A DNA stretch of 64,000 nt from Liopterus haemorrhoidalis. Taxonomy: Eukaryota; Arthropoda; Insecta; Coleoptera; Dytiscidae. The notes below the pieces were generated by a model. The model was not told the origin of the DNA. It saw nothing but the letters and a program-made list of their open reading frames with translations, and ran no database searches. Where the stretch lies: contig OZ020611.1 of NCBI GenBank assembly GCA_963971575.1, positions 1 to 64,000 of the forward strand, written 5' to 3'. The position numbers and the translations under genes are program-made. Each line of letters starts with the position of its first letter. The stretch's first letter is position 1. Positions 1 to 11,908 of this stretch are shown in pieces.

Positions 1-1696
1 CCGTGTCGGTTACTTAAGAGAACCGTCCGTCGTCAGGAAGCTAATGCTACCCACCAAAAACTTTCAGTAGCCTCCCACGGGCGTATCCGTGTCGGTACTT
101 AAGAGAACCGTCCCGTCGTCAGGAAGCTAATGCTACCCACCAAAACTTTCAGTAGCCTCCCACGGGGCGAACAGAGCCGAAAAACGCTATTTTTCGGTGA
201 AAATACCGTGTCGGTACTTAAGAGAACCGTCCCGTCGTCAGGAAGCTAATGCTACCCACCAAAACTCTCAGGTAGCCTCCCACGGGGCGCCCAGAGGCGA
301 AAAACGCTATTTTTCGGCGAAAATACCGTGTCGGTACTTAAGAGAACCGTCCCGTCGTCAGGAAGCTAATGCTACGCACCAAAACTCTCGAAAGCCTCCC
401 ACGGGGCGACCAGAGGCGAAAAACGCTATTTTTCGGCGAAAATACCGTGTCGGTACTTAAGAGAACCGTCCCGTCGTCAGGAAGCTAATGCTACGCACCA
501 AAACTCTCGAAAGCCTCCCACGGGGCGCCCAGAGGCGAAAAACGCTATTTTTCGGCGAAAATACCGTGTCGGTACTTAAGAGAACCGTCCCGTCGTCAGG
601 AAGCTAATGCTACGCACCAAAACTCTCGAAAGCCTCCCACGGGGCGCCCAGAGGCGAAAAACGCTATTTTTCGGCGAAAATACCGTGTCGGTACTTAAGA
701 GAACCGTCCCGTCGTCAGGAAGCTAATGCTACGCACCAAAACTCTCGAAAGCCTCCCACGGGGCGCCCAGAGGCGAAAAACGCTATTTTTCGGCGAAAAT
801 ACCGTGTCGGTACTTAAGAGAACCGTCCCGTCGTCAGGAAGCTAATGCTACGCACCAAAACTCTCGAAAGCCTCCCACGGGGCGCCCAGAGGCGAAAAAC
901 GCTATTTTTCGGCGAAAATACCGTGTCGGTACTTAAGAGAACCGTCCCGTCGTCAGGAAGCTAATGCTACGCACCAAAACTCTCGAAAGCCTCCCACGGG
1001 GCGCCCAGAGGCGAAAAACGCTATTTTTCGGCGAAAATACCGTGTCGGTACTTAAGAGAACCGTCCCGTCGTCAGGAAGCTAATGCTACGCACCAAAACT
1101 CTCGAAAGCCTCCCACGGGGCGCCCAGAGGCGAAAAACGCTATTTTTCGGCGAAAATACCGTGTCGGTACTTAAGAGAACCGTCCCGTCGTCAGGAAGCT
1201 AATGCTACGCACCAAAACTCTCGAAAGCCTCCCACGGGGCGCCCAGAGGCGAAAAACGCTATTTTTCGGCGAAAATACCGTGTCGGTACTTAAGAGAACC
1301 GTCCCGTCGTCAGGAAGCTAATGCTACGCACCAAAACTCTCGAAAGCCTCCCACGGGGCGCCCAGAGGCGAAAAACGCTATTTTTCGGCGAAAATACCGT
1401 GTCGGTACTTAAGAGAACCGTCCCGTCGTCAGGAAGCTAATGCTACGCACCAAAACTCTCGAAAGCCTCCCACGGGGCGCCCAGAGGCGAAAAACGCTAT
1501 TTTTCGGCGAAAATACCGTGTCGGTACTTAAGAGAACCGTCCCGTCGTCAGAAGCTAATGCTACGCACCAAAACTCTCGAAAGCCTCCCACGGGGCGCCC
1601 AGAGGCGAAAAACGCTATTTTTCGGCGAAAATACCGTGTCGGTACTTAAGAGAACCGTCCCGTCGTCAGGAAGCTAATGCTACGCACCAAAACTCT

Positions 1697-2939
1697 CGGG
1701 AGCCTCCCACGAGGCGAACAGAGCCGAAAAACGCTATTTTTCGGCGAAAATACCGTGTCGGTACTTAACAGAACCGTCCCGTCGTCAGGAAGCTAATGCT
1801 ACCCACCAAAACTCTCGAGAGCCTCCCACGGGGCGAACAGAGCCGAAAAACGCTATTTTTCGGCGAAAATACCGTGTCGGTACTTAAGAGAACCGTCCCG
1901 TCGTCAGGAAGCTAATGCTACCCACCAAAACTCTCCAGAGCCTCCCACGGGGCGAACAGAGCCGAAAAACGCTATTTTTCGGCGAAAATACCGTGTCGGT
2001 ACTTAAGAGAACCGTCCCGTCGTCAGGAAGCTAATGCTACCCACCAAAACTCTCGAGAGCCTCCCACGGGGCGAACAGAGCCGAAAAACGCTATTTTTCG
2101 GCGAAAATACCGTGTCGGTACTTAAGAGAACCGTCCCGTCGTCAGGAAGCTAATGCTACCCACCAAAACTCTCAGGAGCCTCCCACGGGGCGAACAGAGC
2201 CGAAAAACGCTATTTTTCGGCGAAAATACCGTGTCGGTACTTAAGAGAACCGTCCCGTCGTCAGGAAGCTAATGCTACGCACCAAAACTCTCGAAAGCCT
2301 CCCACGGGGCGCCCAGAGGCGAAAAACGCTATTTTTTGGCGAAAATACCGTGTCGGTACTTAAGAGAACCGTCCCGTCGTCAGGAAGCTAATGCTACGCA
2401 CCAAAACTCTCGAAAGCCTCCCACGGGGCGCCCAGAGGCGAAAAACGCTATTTTTCGGCGAAAATACCGTGTCGGTACTTAAGAGAACCGTCCCGTCGTC
2501 AGGAAGCTAATGCTATGCACCAAAACTCTCGAAAGCCTCCCACGGGGCGCCCAGAGGCGAAAAACGCTATTTTTCGGCGAAAATACCGTGTCGGTACTTA
2601 AGAGAACCGTCCCGTCGTCAGGAAGCTAATGCTACGCACCAAAACTCTCGAAAGCCTCCCACGGGGCGAACAGAGCTGAAAAACGCTATTTTTCGGCGAA
2701 AATACCGTGTCGGTACTTAAGAGAACCGTCCCGTCGTCAGGAAGCTAATGCTACCCACCAAAACTCTCGAGAGCCTCCCACGGGGCGAACAGAGCCGAAA
2801 AACGCTATTTTTCGGCGAAAAAACCGTGTCGGTACTCCAGAGAACCGTCCCGTCGTCAGGAAGCTAATGCTACCCACCAAAACTCTCGAGAGCCTCCCAC
2901 GGGGCGAACAGAGCCGAAAAACGCTATTTTTCGGCGAAA
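1697..2939. repeat. 26-monomer higher-order duplication, first copy
   Basis: Diagnostic monomer variants recur 3,094 bp (26 x 119) downstream in the same order. A 'cgggagcctcccacgagg' variant is at 1697 and 4791, 'gctatgcacc' at 2511 and 5605, and 'aaaaccgtgtcggtactccag' near 2821 and 5915. The match ends in the next monomer, where only the downstream copy repeats the 'actccag' form. This shows block-wise amplification by unequal exchange, not independent mutation. Confidence 0.9.
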
Positions 2940-4790
2940 ATACCGTGTCGGTACTTAAGAGAACCGTCCCGTCGTCAGGAAGCTAATGCTACCCACCAAA
3001 ACTCTCGGGAGCCTCCCACAAGGCGAACAGAGCCGAAAAACGCTATTTTTCGGTGAAAATACCGTGTCGGTACTTAAGAGAACCGTCCCGTCGTCAGGAA
3101 GCTAATGCTACCCACCAAAACTCTCGAGAGCCTCCCACGGGGCGAACAGAGCCGAAAAACGCTATTTTTCGGTGAAAATACTGTGTCGGTACTTAAGAGA
3201 ACCGTCCCGTCGTCAGGAAGCTAATGCTACGCACCAAAACTCTCGAAAGCCTCCCACGGGGCGCCCAGAGGCGAAAAACGCTATTTTTCGGCGAAAATAC
3301 CGTGTCGGTACTTAAGAGAACCGTCCCGTCGTCAGGAAGCTAATGCTACGCACCAAAACTCTCGAAAGCCTCCCACGGGGCGCCCAGAGGCGAAAAACGC
3401 TATTTTTCGGCGAAAATACCGTGTCGGTACTTAAGAGAACCGTCCCGTCGTCAGGAAGCTAATGCTACGCACCAAAACTCTCGAAAGCCTCCCACGGGGC
3501 GCCCAGAGGCGAAAAACGCTATTTTTCGGCGAAAATACTGTGTCGGTACTTAAGAGAACCGTCCCGTCGTCAGGAAGCTAATGCTACGCACCAAAACTCT
3601 CGAAAGCCTCCCACGGGGCCCCCAGAGGCGAAAAACGCTATTTTTCGGCGAAAATACCGTGTCGGTACTTAAGAGAACCGTCCCGTCGTCAGGAAGCTAA
3701 TGCTACGCACCAAAACTCTCGAAAGCCTCCCACGGGGCGCCCAGAGGCGAAAAACGCTATTTTTCGGCGAAAATACCGTGTCGGTACTTAAGAGAACCGT
3801 CCCGTCGTCAGGAAGCTAATGCTACGCACCAAAACTCTCGAAAGCCTCCCACGGGGCGCCCAGAGGCGAAAAACGCTATTTTTCGGCGAAAATACCGTGT
3901 CGGTACTTAAGAGAACCGTCCCGTTGTCAGGAAGCTAATGCTACGCACCAAAACTCTCGAAAGCCTCCCACGGGGCGCCCAGAGGCGAAAAACGCTATTT
4001 TTCGGCGAAAATACCGTGTCGGTACTTAAGAGAACCGTCCCGTCGTCAGGAAGCTAATGCTACGCACCAAAACTCTCGAAAGCCTCCCACGGGGCGCCCA
4101 GAGGCGAAAAACGCTATTTTTCGGCGAAAATACCGTGTCGGTACTTAAGAGAACCGTCCCGTCGTCAGGAAGCTAATGCTACGCACCAAAACTCTCGAAA
4201 GCCTCCCACGGGGCGCCCAGAGGCGAAAAACGCTATTTTTCGGCGAAAATACCGTGTCGGTACTTAAGAGAACCGTCCCGTCGTCAGGAAGCTAATGCTA
4301 CGCACCAAAACTCTCGAAAGCCTCCCACGGGGCGCCCAGAGGCGAAAAACGCTATTTTTCGGCGAAAATACCGTGTCGGTACTTAAGAGAACCGTCCCGT
4401 CGTCAGAAAGCTAATGCTACGCACCAAAACTCTCGAAAGCCTCCCACGGGGCGCCCAGAGGCGAAAAACGCTATTTTTCGGCGAAAATACCGTGTCGGTA
4501 CTTAAGAGAACCGTCCCGTCGTCAGGAAGCTAATGCTACGCACCAAAACTCTCGAAAGCCTCCCACGGGGCGCCCAGAGGCGAAAAACACTATTTTTCGG
4601 CGAAAATACCGTGTCGGTACTTAAGAGAACCGTCCCGTCGTCAAGAAGCTAATGCTACGCACCAAAACTCTCGAAAGCCTCCCACGGGGCGCCCAGAGGC
4701 GAAAAACGCTATTTTTCGGCGAAAATACCGTGTCGGTACTTAAGAGAACCGTCCCGTCGTCAGGAAGCTAATGCTACGCACCAAAACTCT

Positions 4791-6033
4791 CGGGAGCCTC
4801 CCACGAGGCGAACAGAGCCGAAAAACGCTATTTTTCGGCGAAAATACCGTGTCGGTACTTAACAGAACCGTCCCGTCGTCAGGAAGCTAATGCTACCCAC
4901 CAAAACTCTCGAGAGCCTCCCACGGGGCGAACAGAGCCGAAAAACGCTATTTTTCGGCGAAAATACCGTGTCGGTACTTAAGAGAACCGTCCCGTCGTCA
5001 GGAAGCTAATGCTACCCACCAAAACTCTCCAGAGCCTCCCACGGGGCGAACAGAGCCGAAAAACGCTATTTTTCGGCGAAAATACCGTGTCGGTACTTAA
5101 GAGAACCGTCCCGTCGTCAGGAAGCTAATGCTACCCACCAAAACTCTCGAGAGCCTCCCACGGGGCGAACAGAGCCGAAAAACGCTATTTTTCGGCGAAA
5201 ATACCGTGTCGGTACTTAAGAGAACCGTCCCGTCGTCAGGAAGCTAATGCTACCCACCAAAACTCTCAGGAGCCTCCCACGGGGCGAACAGAGCCGAAAA
5301 ACGCTATTTTTCGGCGAAAATACCGTGTCGGTACTTAAGAGAACCGTCCCGTCGTCAGGAAGCTAATGCTACGCACCAAAACTCTCGAAAGCCTCCCACG
5401 GGGCGCCCAGAGGCGAAAAACGCTATTTTTTGGCGAAAATACCGTGTCGGTACTTAAGAGAACCGTCCCGTCGTCAGGAAGCTAATGCTACGCACCAAAA
5501 CTCTCGAAAGCCTCCCACGGGGCGCCCAGAGGCGAAAAACGCTATTTTTCGGCGAAAATACCGTGTCGGTACTTAAGAGAACCGTCCCGTCGTCAGGAAG
5601 CTAATGCTATGCACCAAAACTCTCGAAAGCCTCCCACGGGGCGCCCAGAGGCGAAAAACGCTATTTTTCGGCGAAAATACCGTGTCGGTACTTAAGAGAA
5701 CCGTCCCGTCGTCAGGAAGCTAATGCTACGCACCAAAACTCTCGAAAGCCTCCCACGGGGCGAACAGAGCTGAAAAACGCTATTTTTCGGCGAAAATACC
5801 GTGTCGGTACTTAAGAGAACCGTCCCGTCGTCAGGAAGCTAATGCTACCCACCAAAACTCTCGAGAGCCTCCCACGGGGCGAACAGAGCCGAAAAACGCT
5901 ATTTTTCGGCGAAAAAACCGTGTCGGTACTCCAGAGAACCGTCCCGTCGTCAGGAAGCTAATGCTACCCACCAAAACTCTCGAGAGCCTCCCACGGGGCG
6001 AACAGAGCCGAAAAACGCTATTTTTCGGCGAAA
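4791..6033. repeat. 26-monomer higher-order duplication, second copy
   Basis: This is the partner of the block at 1697-2939, offset by exactly 3,094 bp. The same lead variant ('cgggagcctcccacgagg' followed by 'cttaacag') reappears at 6576, another 15 monomers (1,785 bp) on. A 'ccacaagg' variant links 3006 with 7647 (39 monomers, 4,641 bp). Several rounds of duplication are therefore superimposed. Confidence 0.88.
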
Positions 6034-8408
6034 AAACCGTGTCGGTACTCCAGAGAACCGTCCCGTCGTCAGGAAGCTAATGCTACCCACCAAAACTCTC
6101 GAGAGCCTCCCACGGGGCGAACAGAGCCGAAAAACGCTATTTTTCGGCGAAAATACCGTGTCGGTACTTAAGAGAACCGTCCCGTCGTCAGGAAGCTAAT
6201 GCTACCCACCAAAACTCTCAGGAGCCTCCCACGGGGCGAACAGAGCCGAAAAACGCTATTTTTCGGCGAAAATACCGTGTCGGTACTTAAGAGAACCGTC
6301 CCGTCGTCAGGAAGCTAATGCTACCCACCAAAACTCTCAGGAGCCTCCCACGGGGCGAACAGAGCCGAAAAACGCTATTTTTCGGCGAAAATACCGTGTC
6401 GGTACTTAAGAGAACCGTCCCGTCGTCAGGAAGCTAATGCTACCCACCAAAACTCTCAGGAGCCTCCCACGGGGCGAACAGAGCCGAAAAACGCTATTTT
6501 TCGGCGAAAATACCGTGTCGGTACTTAAGAGAACCGTCCCGTCGTCACGAAGCTAATGCTACCCACCAAAACTCTCGGGAGCCTCCCACGAGGCGAACAG
6601 AGCCGAAAAACGCTATTTTTCGGCGAAAATACCGTGTCGGTACTTAACAGAACCGTCCCGTCGTCAGGAAGCTAATGCTACGCACCAAAACTCTCCAGAG
6701 CCTCCCACGGGGCGAACAGAGCCGAAAAACGCTATTTTTCGGCGAAAATACCGTGTCGGTACTTAAGAGAACCGTCCCGTCGTCAGGAAGCTAATGCTAC
6801 CCACCAAAACTCTCGAGAGCCTCCCACGGGGCGAACAGAGCCGAAAAACGCTATTTTTCGGCGAAAATACCGTGTCGGTACTTAAGAGAACCGTCCCGTC
6901 GTCAGGAAGCTAATGCTACCCACCAAAACTCTCGAGAGCCTCCCACGGGGCGAACAGAGCCGAAAAACGCTATTTTTCGGCGAAAATACCGTGTCGGTAC
7001 TTAAGAGAACCGTCCCGTCGTCAGGAAGCTAATGCTACCCACCAAAACTCTCGAGAGCCTCCCACGGGGCGAACAGAGCCGAAAAACGCTATTTTTCGGC
7101 GAAAAAACCGTGTCGGTACTCCAGAGAACCGTCCCGTCGTCAGGAAGCTAATGCTACCCACCAAAACTCTCGAGAGCCTCCCACGGGGCGAACAGAGCCG
7201 AAAAACGCTATTTTTCGGCGAAAAAACCGTGTCGGTACTCCAGAGAACCGTCCCGTCGTCAGGAAGCTAATGCTACCCACCAAAACTTTCGAGAGCCTCC
7301 CACGGGGCGAACAGAGCCGAAAAACGCTATTTTTCGGCGAAAATACCGTGTCGGTACTTAAGAGAACCGTCCCGTCGTCAGGAAGCTAATGCTACCCACC
7401 AAAACTTTCGAGAGCCTCCCACGGGGCGAACAGAGCCGAAAAACGCTATTTTTCGGCGAAAATACCGTGTCGGTACTTAAGAGAACCGTCCCGTCGTCAG
7501 GAAGCTAATGCTACCCACCAAAACTTTCAGTAGCCTCCCACGGGGCGAACAGAGCCGAAAAACGCTATTTTTCGGCGAAAATACCGTGTCGGTACTTAAG
7601 AGAACCGTCCCGTCGTCAGGAAGCTAATGCTACCCACCAAAACTCTCGGGAGCCTCCCACAAGGCGAACAGAGCCGAAAAACGCTATTTTTCGGTGAAAA
7701 TACCGTGTCGGTACTTAAGAGAACCGTCCCGTCGTCAGGAAGCTAATGCTACCCACCAAAACTCTCGAGAGCCTCCCACGGGGCGAACAGAGCCGAAAAA
7801 CGCTATTTTTCGGCGAAAAAACCGTGTCGGTACTCCAGAGAACCGTCCCGTCGTCAGGAAGCTAATGCTACCCACCAAAACTCTCGAGAGCCTCCCACGG
7901 GGCGAACAGAGCCGAAAAACGCTATTTTTCGGCGAAAAAACCGTGTCGGTATTCCAGAGAACCGTCCCGTCGTCAGGAAGCTAATGCTACCCACCAAAAC
8001 TCTCGAGAGCCTCCCACGGGGCGAACAGAGCCGAAAAACGCTATTTTTCGGCGAAAAAACCGTGTCGGTATTCCAGAGAACCGTCCCGTCGTCAGGAAGC
8101 TAATGCTACCCACCAAAACTCTCGAGAGCCTCCCACGGGGCGCCCAGAGCCGAGAAACGCTATTTTTCGGCGAAAATACCGTGTCGGTACTTAAGAGAAC
8201 CGTCCAGTCGTCAGAAAGCTAATGCTACCCACCAAAACTCTCGGGAGCCTTCCACGGGGCGCCCAGAGCCGAAAAACGCTATTTTTTGACGAAATTACCG
8301 TGTTGGTACTCCAGACAACCGCCCCGTCGTCAGGAAGCTAAAGCCACCAACCAAAACTCCCGTACGGCTCCCAGATGGCTCCCAGGGCCGAAATACGCTA
8401 TTTTTTTT

Positions 8409-8655
8409 ATCATTAATAGTTTTCGAGAAAATGGAGTAAGAGTGTTTTCAAAAACAGTCTCCCTCAAATAAATCTTTAACTAACTAACATAAAAATTTGG
8501 TGTCAATTGGAAAGTTGTAGATAATTTTACGTGTGATCAGTCCTACAGAATTTATACTACTAAACGGCTCGATAAACTACTTATTTAAGTGCAAGAATAC
8601 ATAGGACGACAATGTCGTGAGCCAAACCGTGTACCAGATAAAAAACTAAAAACCG
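8409..8655. other. unassigned AT-rich spacer
   Basis: This is the transition between the 119-bp satellite and macro-unit A. It contains no open frame of note, no terminal inverted repeat and no match to other parts of the window that I can see. Confidence 0.5.
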
Positions 8656-9049
8656 TGTAAACTAAAAAAAGAGACCTGCGATTGGAATTTTTAAAATCCC
8701 TGGGTCAGTACTGACTTGTAAACTTATTTAAAAATAAAATTAAACAAAAAATTTACATAATTAATCAAGAAATTTCTAACACGGAGACTTTTCAATTTTT
8801 AGGGGCAAGTGAGTCGTCGGTCACCGCTAAAATTTTGTTACCAGTGGCGAAATTCATGAATTTTTTTGAAAGTTTATTCTTTTCAAACATAACTTAGGAC
8901 GTGGAGAATTTTACTATATAGTTACTAAATTAATAGCTCAAATATAACAGATATATTTATAACTATGGTTATTTAAAATAATTTAAAAAATTACAATAAA
9001 GAGACAGGTTGTTCGAACCCGTTATTGCTCGGGAAACTTGAAGGATATA

Positions 9050-9455
9050 CAGTCTGTTCCAAACGGTTAAGCGGAACTAAATTTTGCAATCTAGTTACTT
9101 TTATCGTTTAAATCGTGCTTTTCGACCGTTTTGTTTAAGCTTTGTAAATCATACTTACCATAAACATTTTTGGTTAAGGTTAATATCATTTTAAAATGTC
9201 ATTTTCTTTATATTTTGATTTTTTGTGTCATTCTTAATACAAATTTCCCATTTATTTATTTTTTTGTCATTAAAATATATAAAAAAATAATTTAATTTTG
9301 ACATAGGTCATTCGTTTCCATGGTTTCATTGTTGTAATTTTAAATTTTTACATTCCAACGTAAAAAATGAAATAACCCAAGCAAGGTCCCTTGTCGTGAC
9401 AACCTAAAAGAACGAAATTCCCATTTAGTTCCGCCTAAGCGTTTGAAACAGACTG
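9050..9455 (-). mobile_element. Tc1/mariner-type MITE, copy 1
   Basis: This is a 406-bp element with terminal inverted repeats starting CAGTCTGTT(C/T)(C/A)AAACG. It is flanked by TA on both sides. The empty site is present in the sister units: 'aaggatatagatac' in unit D and 'ggatatagacac' in B and C. Removing 9050-9455 and one TA restores exactly that sequence. It has no coding capacity. It lies in the opposite orientation to the two copies inside the LINE at 42570 and 43200. The TA target and CAGT terminus fit Tc1/mariner; the family assignment is inferred. Confidence 0.9.
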
Positions 9456-10020
9456 TAGATACATTTTTTGCAATCGGTCGAACAAATCGTATTAATTGCG
9501 CCATCTCTTAGGATCACGCTGAACAAACTGCGGGTTTGTTCGAGATAGTAATTGCTCGGGTAACATCGGTAAGCTGAGACAAATTGGTATACTCAGTCGA
9601 ACAAATCGTATTGATGGCGCCAGCTCTTAGCAAAATATTGAACTAAAAATTGGTTTGTTCAAGAAATTTATTGCTCGGGCAACATCGTTAAAGCGCGGGT
9701 AAGCTGTGACAAATTGATACACTCAGTCGAACAAACTATAGGACAGCGCCTCTAGTGACATTATTAGGTACTAAGAAGTTTGTACGATCATTTGCACCAA
9801 TTGTTCCTAGATTTTTATTTAGGGAGTCGGTTTCCCAGTGACACCCCAAATATTCATCTAATTGAAAAAATGAATTGAACAAAAAAGATATGTTTTATTA
9901 TTAAAACGAATTATTATAGGCAAGACACTGTTTATTAATACAGATGTTGAACCCAGTTTCATCGTTTCACATAGTTTCTATCGTTTCTGTGAAATGTACA
10001 CATAACCTTTTTGTCGGTAC

Positions 10021-11044
10021 ATCTCGAATTTGTTAACGAGAATATAAGGCTAAATTAAATTATACTCTGTAAGTGAGTACATAGAGTTCATAAATAAACC
10101 TTTAAAAATATTGATTATATATTAGAAATGTTTTAAAAGGTGTATTTTTAGGATATACTCGAGAAGTATGAGACAGATATATGGATACCTGTTGTATTTT
10201 AATCATCTGGAATTTGTTAACGAGAATATAACACTAAATTAAAGTATACTGTTTAAGTGAGTACATAGAGTTCATAAATAAACCTTTAAAAATATTGATT
10301 ATATATTAGAAATGTTTTAAAAGGTGTATTTTTAGGATATACTCGAGAAGTATGGGACAGATATATGGATACCTGTTGTATTTTAATCATCTGGAATTTG
10401 TTAACGAGAATATAACACTAAATTAAAGTATACTGTTTAAGTGAGTACATAGAGTTCATAAATAACCTTTAAAAATATTGATTATATATTAGAAATGTTT
10501 TAAAAAGTGTATTTTTAGGATATACTCGAGAAGTATGGGACAGATATATGGATACCTGTTGTATTTTAATCATCTGGAATTTGTTAACGAGAATATAACA
10601 CTAAATTAAAGTATATTGTTTAAGTGAGTACATAGAGTTCATAAATAAACCTTTAAAAATATTGATTATATATTAGAAATGTTTTAAAAGGTGTATTTTT
10701 AGGATATACTCGAGAAGTATGGGACAGATATATGGATACCTGTTGTATTTTAATCATCTGGAATTTGTTAACGAGAATATAACACTAAATTAAAGTATAT
10801 TGTTTAAGGCAGTACATAGAGTTCATAAATAAACCTTTAAAAATATTGATAATATATTGGAAATGTTTTAAAAGGTGTATTTTTAGGATATACTCGAGAA
10901 ATACGGGACAGATATATGGATACCTGTTGTATTTTAATCATCTGGAATTTGTTAACGAGAATATAACACTAAATTAAATTATATTGTTTAAGTGAGTACA
11001 TATAGTTCGTAAATAAACCTTAAAAATATTGATTGTATATTAGT
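10021..11044. repeat. 184-bp subrepeat array of MU A (5.5 copies)
   Basis: The word 'ggaatttgttaacgagaata' starts at 10209, 10393, 10576, 10760 and 10944, giving a period of 184 bp with one copy at 183. The last copy is cut at 'gattgtatattag'. AT-rich and non-coding. Homologous arrays lie in the other macro-units with different copy numbers. Confidence 0.93.
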
Positions 11045-11118
11045 TAGAGATAGAGGCCTGAAGTTTGAATATTTGGATTTCTCGTGTCTTGTTTGCATTA
11101 TCAAAATAATTACGTTAA

Positions 11119-11899
11119 CCCTGTACTACTATCGTTCATTTACACTATCATAACTACTATCGTGGGGTCAAAAGTGACCCAATTTTTAATTAGTTGTTTA
11201 AATAACATAAATGTATTTTGTGTTAAAATTGGTTCATAATGATACAGCCTTCACCTGTAACAAAAGAAAAGGATATTCAAATCTCTTGCAAAAAAAAGGA
11301 CAGTCATGTTTGTGACCTAATATAAAAATATAACGCAGCAATAGAAATTGATGCTTACCTATTCTTTGCATGAAGTACAGGTGACTTGTTGTAGTGAATG
11401 ACTCTTGCAAATTGTCCTATGACATTCTGAGCAAAGGGTGGAATGTTTGGTATCTTTACTCCTAGGACACAAGTAGTATCTACGCCTTACAACAGGACCT
11501 GCTTGTGTAGGCTGATCTCCAGAAGTCATTTCGGTCCCTCATGCGATGGAGATTATTGAGCGAAGCTCTCTGGACAAATTGGCTATGGCAAATCTTATTT
11601 TTAAATGCTCATTGATAAGACTCATTCCTAGCTCTTAATTGCTCTGGTAAAATCAGAGCGATTTTTTATAATTCCAGGATTAGCAGCGTGAAAAATAATA
11701 TGACTATTTACAATAACAATATCCATTATAGCGTACCAAATTACTAAAGGCCATCGACGACATCTTCGGCCTGAACGATAAAGGGCACATTTTTGGTCAA
11801 GGGCATCAACGCCTCCTTTCGTCGCATTATAAAAAATGATTATCTCTGGTTTTTTGCTCTCCTGATCAACAGAGTTGTCGTGATGCTTGGTTGACATGA
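11119..11899 (-). mobile_element. piggyBac element remnant in MU A
   Basis: The element starts with CCCTGTACTACTATCG directly after a TTAA target (11115-11118). TTAA targets and CCC termini are characteristic of piggyBac. A subterminal palindrome 'ggggtcaaaagtgaccc' follows. The transposase lies on the minus strand and only its C-terminal part survives. The other half is lost where an unrelated sequence begins at about 11900. Confidence 0.9.
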
Positions 11900-11908
11900 T
11901 TAGGGTTA
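11359..11908 (-). pseudogene. piggyBac transposase, C-terminal fragment (A)
   Basis: Read on the minus strand, the fragment opens with LIMSTKHHD (the family's LST-H strand) and continues with IIIFYNATKGGVDALDQK, the family signature around the third catalytic aspartate. SGRRCRRWPLVIWYAIMD follows. The first frame stops at 11628 (RAIKS, stop). A one-base shift recovers the next stretch, ELGMSLINEHLKIRFA, which is itself interrupted by a TGA at 11539-11541. Beyond that lies the cysteine-rich C-terminal zinc-binding domain (YYLCPRSK, LCSECHRTICKSH, CTSCKE) and a natural stop at 11359. It is therefore inactivated by one frameshift and one nonsense codon and lacks its N-terminal half. Both defects also occur in copies B, C and E. 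Confidence 0.92.

Larger units (their letters stand above)
1..8408. repeat. 119-bp satellite array (about 70 monomers)
   Basis: A head-to-tail array runs from the window edge. The phrase AAATACCGTGTCGG recurs at 321, 440 and 559, giving a period of 119 bp, and monomers remain almost gap-free over 8 kb. The array is much richer in G+C than its surroundings. Two main monomer types alternate in blocks: one with 'gcgcccagaggcg' and 'ctcgaaagcc', the other with 'gcgaacagagccg' and 'ctcgagagcc'. Each monomer contains an inverted repeat (CGAAAAA-CGCTA-TTTTTCG). Monomers decay from about 8110 and stop at about 8408. The first monomer is shortened, having lost roughly 30 bp around 88. Open frames of 60-96 codons in this array exist only because the repeat lacks stops in some frames. 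No protein is implied. Confidence 0.97.
8656..11118. repeat. macro-unit (MU) copy A, head truncated
   Basis: This is the first of several long repeats in one orientation. Starting at 'aaaaaaagagacctgcg' it aligns with 12917, 21503, 25815 and 31295. The order of parts is: head; a part built from three degenerate ~125-bp subrepeats with 'gtcgaacaaatc...gcgccatctcttag' and 'gctcggg'; a spacer with 'gtcaagacactg' or equivalent; a 184-bp subrepeat array; and a tail 'gagatagaggcctgaag' ending in the TTAA at 11115-11118, where piggyBac is inserted. Copy A is the only one with a Tc1/mariner-type MITE in its middle. No coding capacity is visible. I cannot tell whether the MU is a true satellite or an old non-coding transposon amplified in tandem. 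Confidence 0.85.

Noticed and set aside
197..1649. Several 60-87-codon frames on both strands
   Set aside because: They are translations of the 119-bp satellite. The period is not a multiple of three and identical frames recur wherever a stop is missing.
1..8408. CRISPR-like array
   Set aside because: The whole 119-bp period is conserved with no unique spacers, and the context is eukaryotic.
7694..8471. Frames of 96 and 61 codons at the end of the satellite
   Set aside because: Same satellite origin; no family resemblance and no start or splice context.
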